Below are positions 26,584-26,628 of a stretch of DNA of 26,628 nucleotides, piece by piece. Location: positions 1 through 26,628 of the forward strand of contig JASNJN010000430.1 of NCBI GenBank assembly GCA_030180075.1, read 5' to 3'. The translations under genes were made by a program, and so were the position numbers. Under the pieces are notes generated by a model. That model did not search any database. It saw only the letters and a program-made list of their open reading frames with translations, and had not been told where the DNA came from. Each line of letters begins with the position of its first letter. Position 1 is the first letter of the stretch. This DNA comes from Mikrocytos mackini. Its lineage: Eukaryota > Endomyxa > Ascetosporea > Mikrocytida > Mikrocytiidae.

Positions 26584-26628
26584 CATCGTCGGTATCATTG
26601 TAGTCATTGCTATTGGCTGGAATCTTTG
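26486..26628 (+). CDS. Partial membrane-protein reading frame, possibly P-type ATPase exon
   Basis: From 26486 (after Ns) to the window end there is an open frame of 47 codons: MGLVIKTGQQVVDNKRVMKS, then ITMERFIIVGIIVVIAIGWN. The second part is a transmembrane helix. A G-V-x-x-TG turn, a short basic loop and then a hydrophobic helix resembles the A-domain-to-M3 region of P-type ATPases, best the P5 type (TG-x5-K-x3-SI spacing), but this is a weak, short match. The frame is probably an exon whose upstream part is hidden by the Ns and the inverted repeat; a start at ATG 26540 is the alternative. Confidence 0.35.

Noticed and set aside
1-26628. tRNA, rRNA and bacterial-type operon or defence-system features
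   Set aside because: None seen on either strand; gene structure and mobile elements are eukaryotic.

Overview
The window is eukaryotic, AT-rich, repeat-dense DNA. I see no operons, bacterial signals, tRNA or rRNA genes. A polyadenylated intronless gene, a 5' splice-site consensus, C2H2 fingers, hAT, pogo-like and MULE-like DNA transposons, Ty3/gypsy LTR elements and an R2-like LINE all point to an animal nuclear genome, probably an invertebrate. The species cannot be named from the sequence. A few N runs fall mostly in or beside inverted repeats.

Left part (1-7977): decayed DNA-transposon material (a MULE-like transposase fragment at the left edge and a pogo-like TIR element), a broken zinc-finger gene, a snap-back duplication, a truncated minus-strand Ty3-like element C (Gag plus protease only), a 386-bp hAT-type MITE with GC-rich inner palindromes and an 8-bp target duplication, and a GC-rich island full of perfect hairpins (6014-6690) of unknown origin.

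Middle (7978-15600): an intact single-exon gene of unknown function (+), then a minus-strand gene with a signal peptide that is cut by a very young Ty3-like LTR retrotransposon (element A, 10388-15028). A has 313-bp LTRs differing at one base and a CGTT target duplication. With A and one TSD copy removed, the host reading frame continues without a break from 15033 into 10383. A keeps all visible catalytic residues but has two frame breaks in its integrase.

Right part (15600-26628): a second, related but older Ty3-like element B (15825-20064) with about 107-bp LTR-like repeats, three frame breaks, a deletion in the reverse transcriptase fingers and a Glu-to-Lys change at the integrase catalytic position. 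Its 3' LTR carries a 200-bp hAT-type MITE with an 8-bp TSD. Then come a ~1.4-kb foldback, a second GC-palindrome hAT MITE, a cluster of four copies (two fresh, two decayed) of a 173-bp hAT-type MITE, an R2-like LINE fragment invaded by one of them, two weak minus-strand ORFs, and at the right edge a partial membrane-protein reading frame overlapped by a 70-bp inverted duplication.

The genes do not form a pathway. The region is best read as a nested transposon landing zone around two or three host genes. I found no clear new multi-gene system. The most notable items are the in-frame interrupted host gene, the GC-palindrome hAT MITE family and the structured island.
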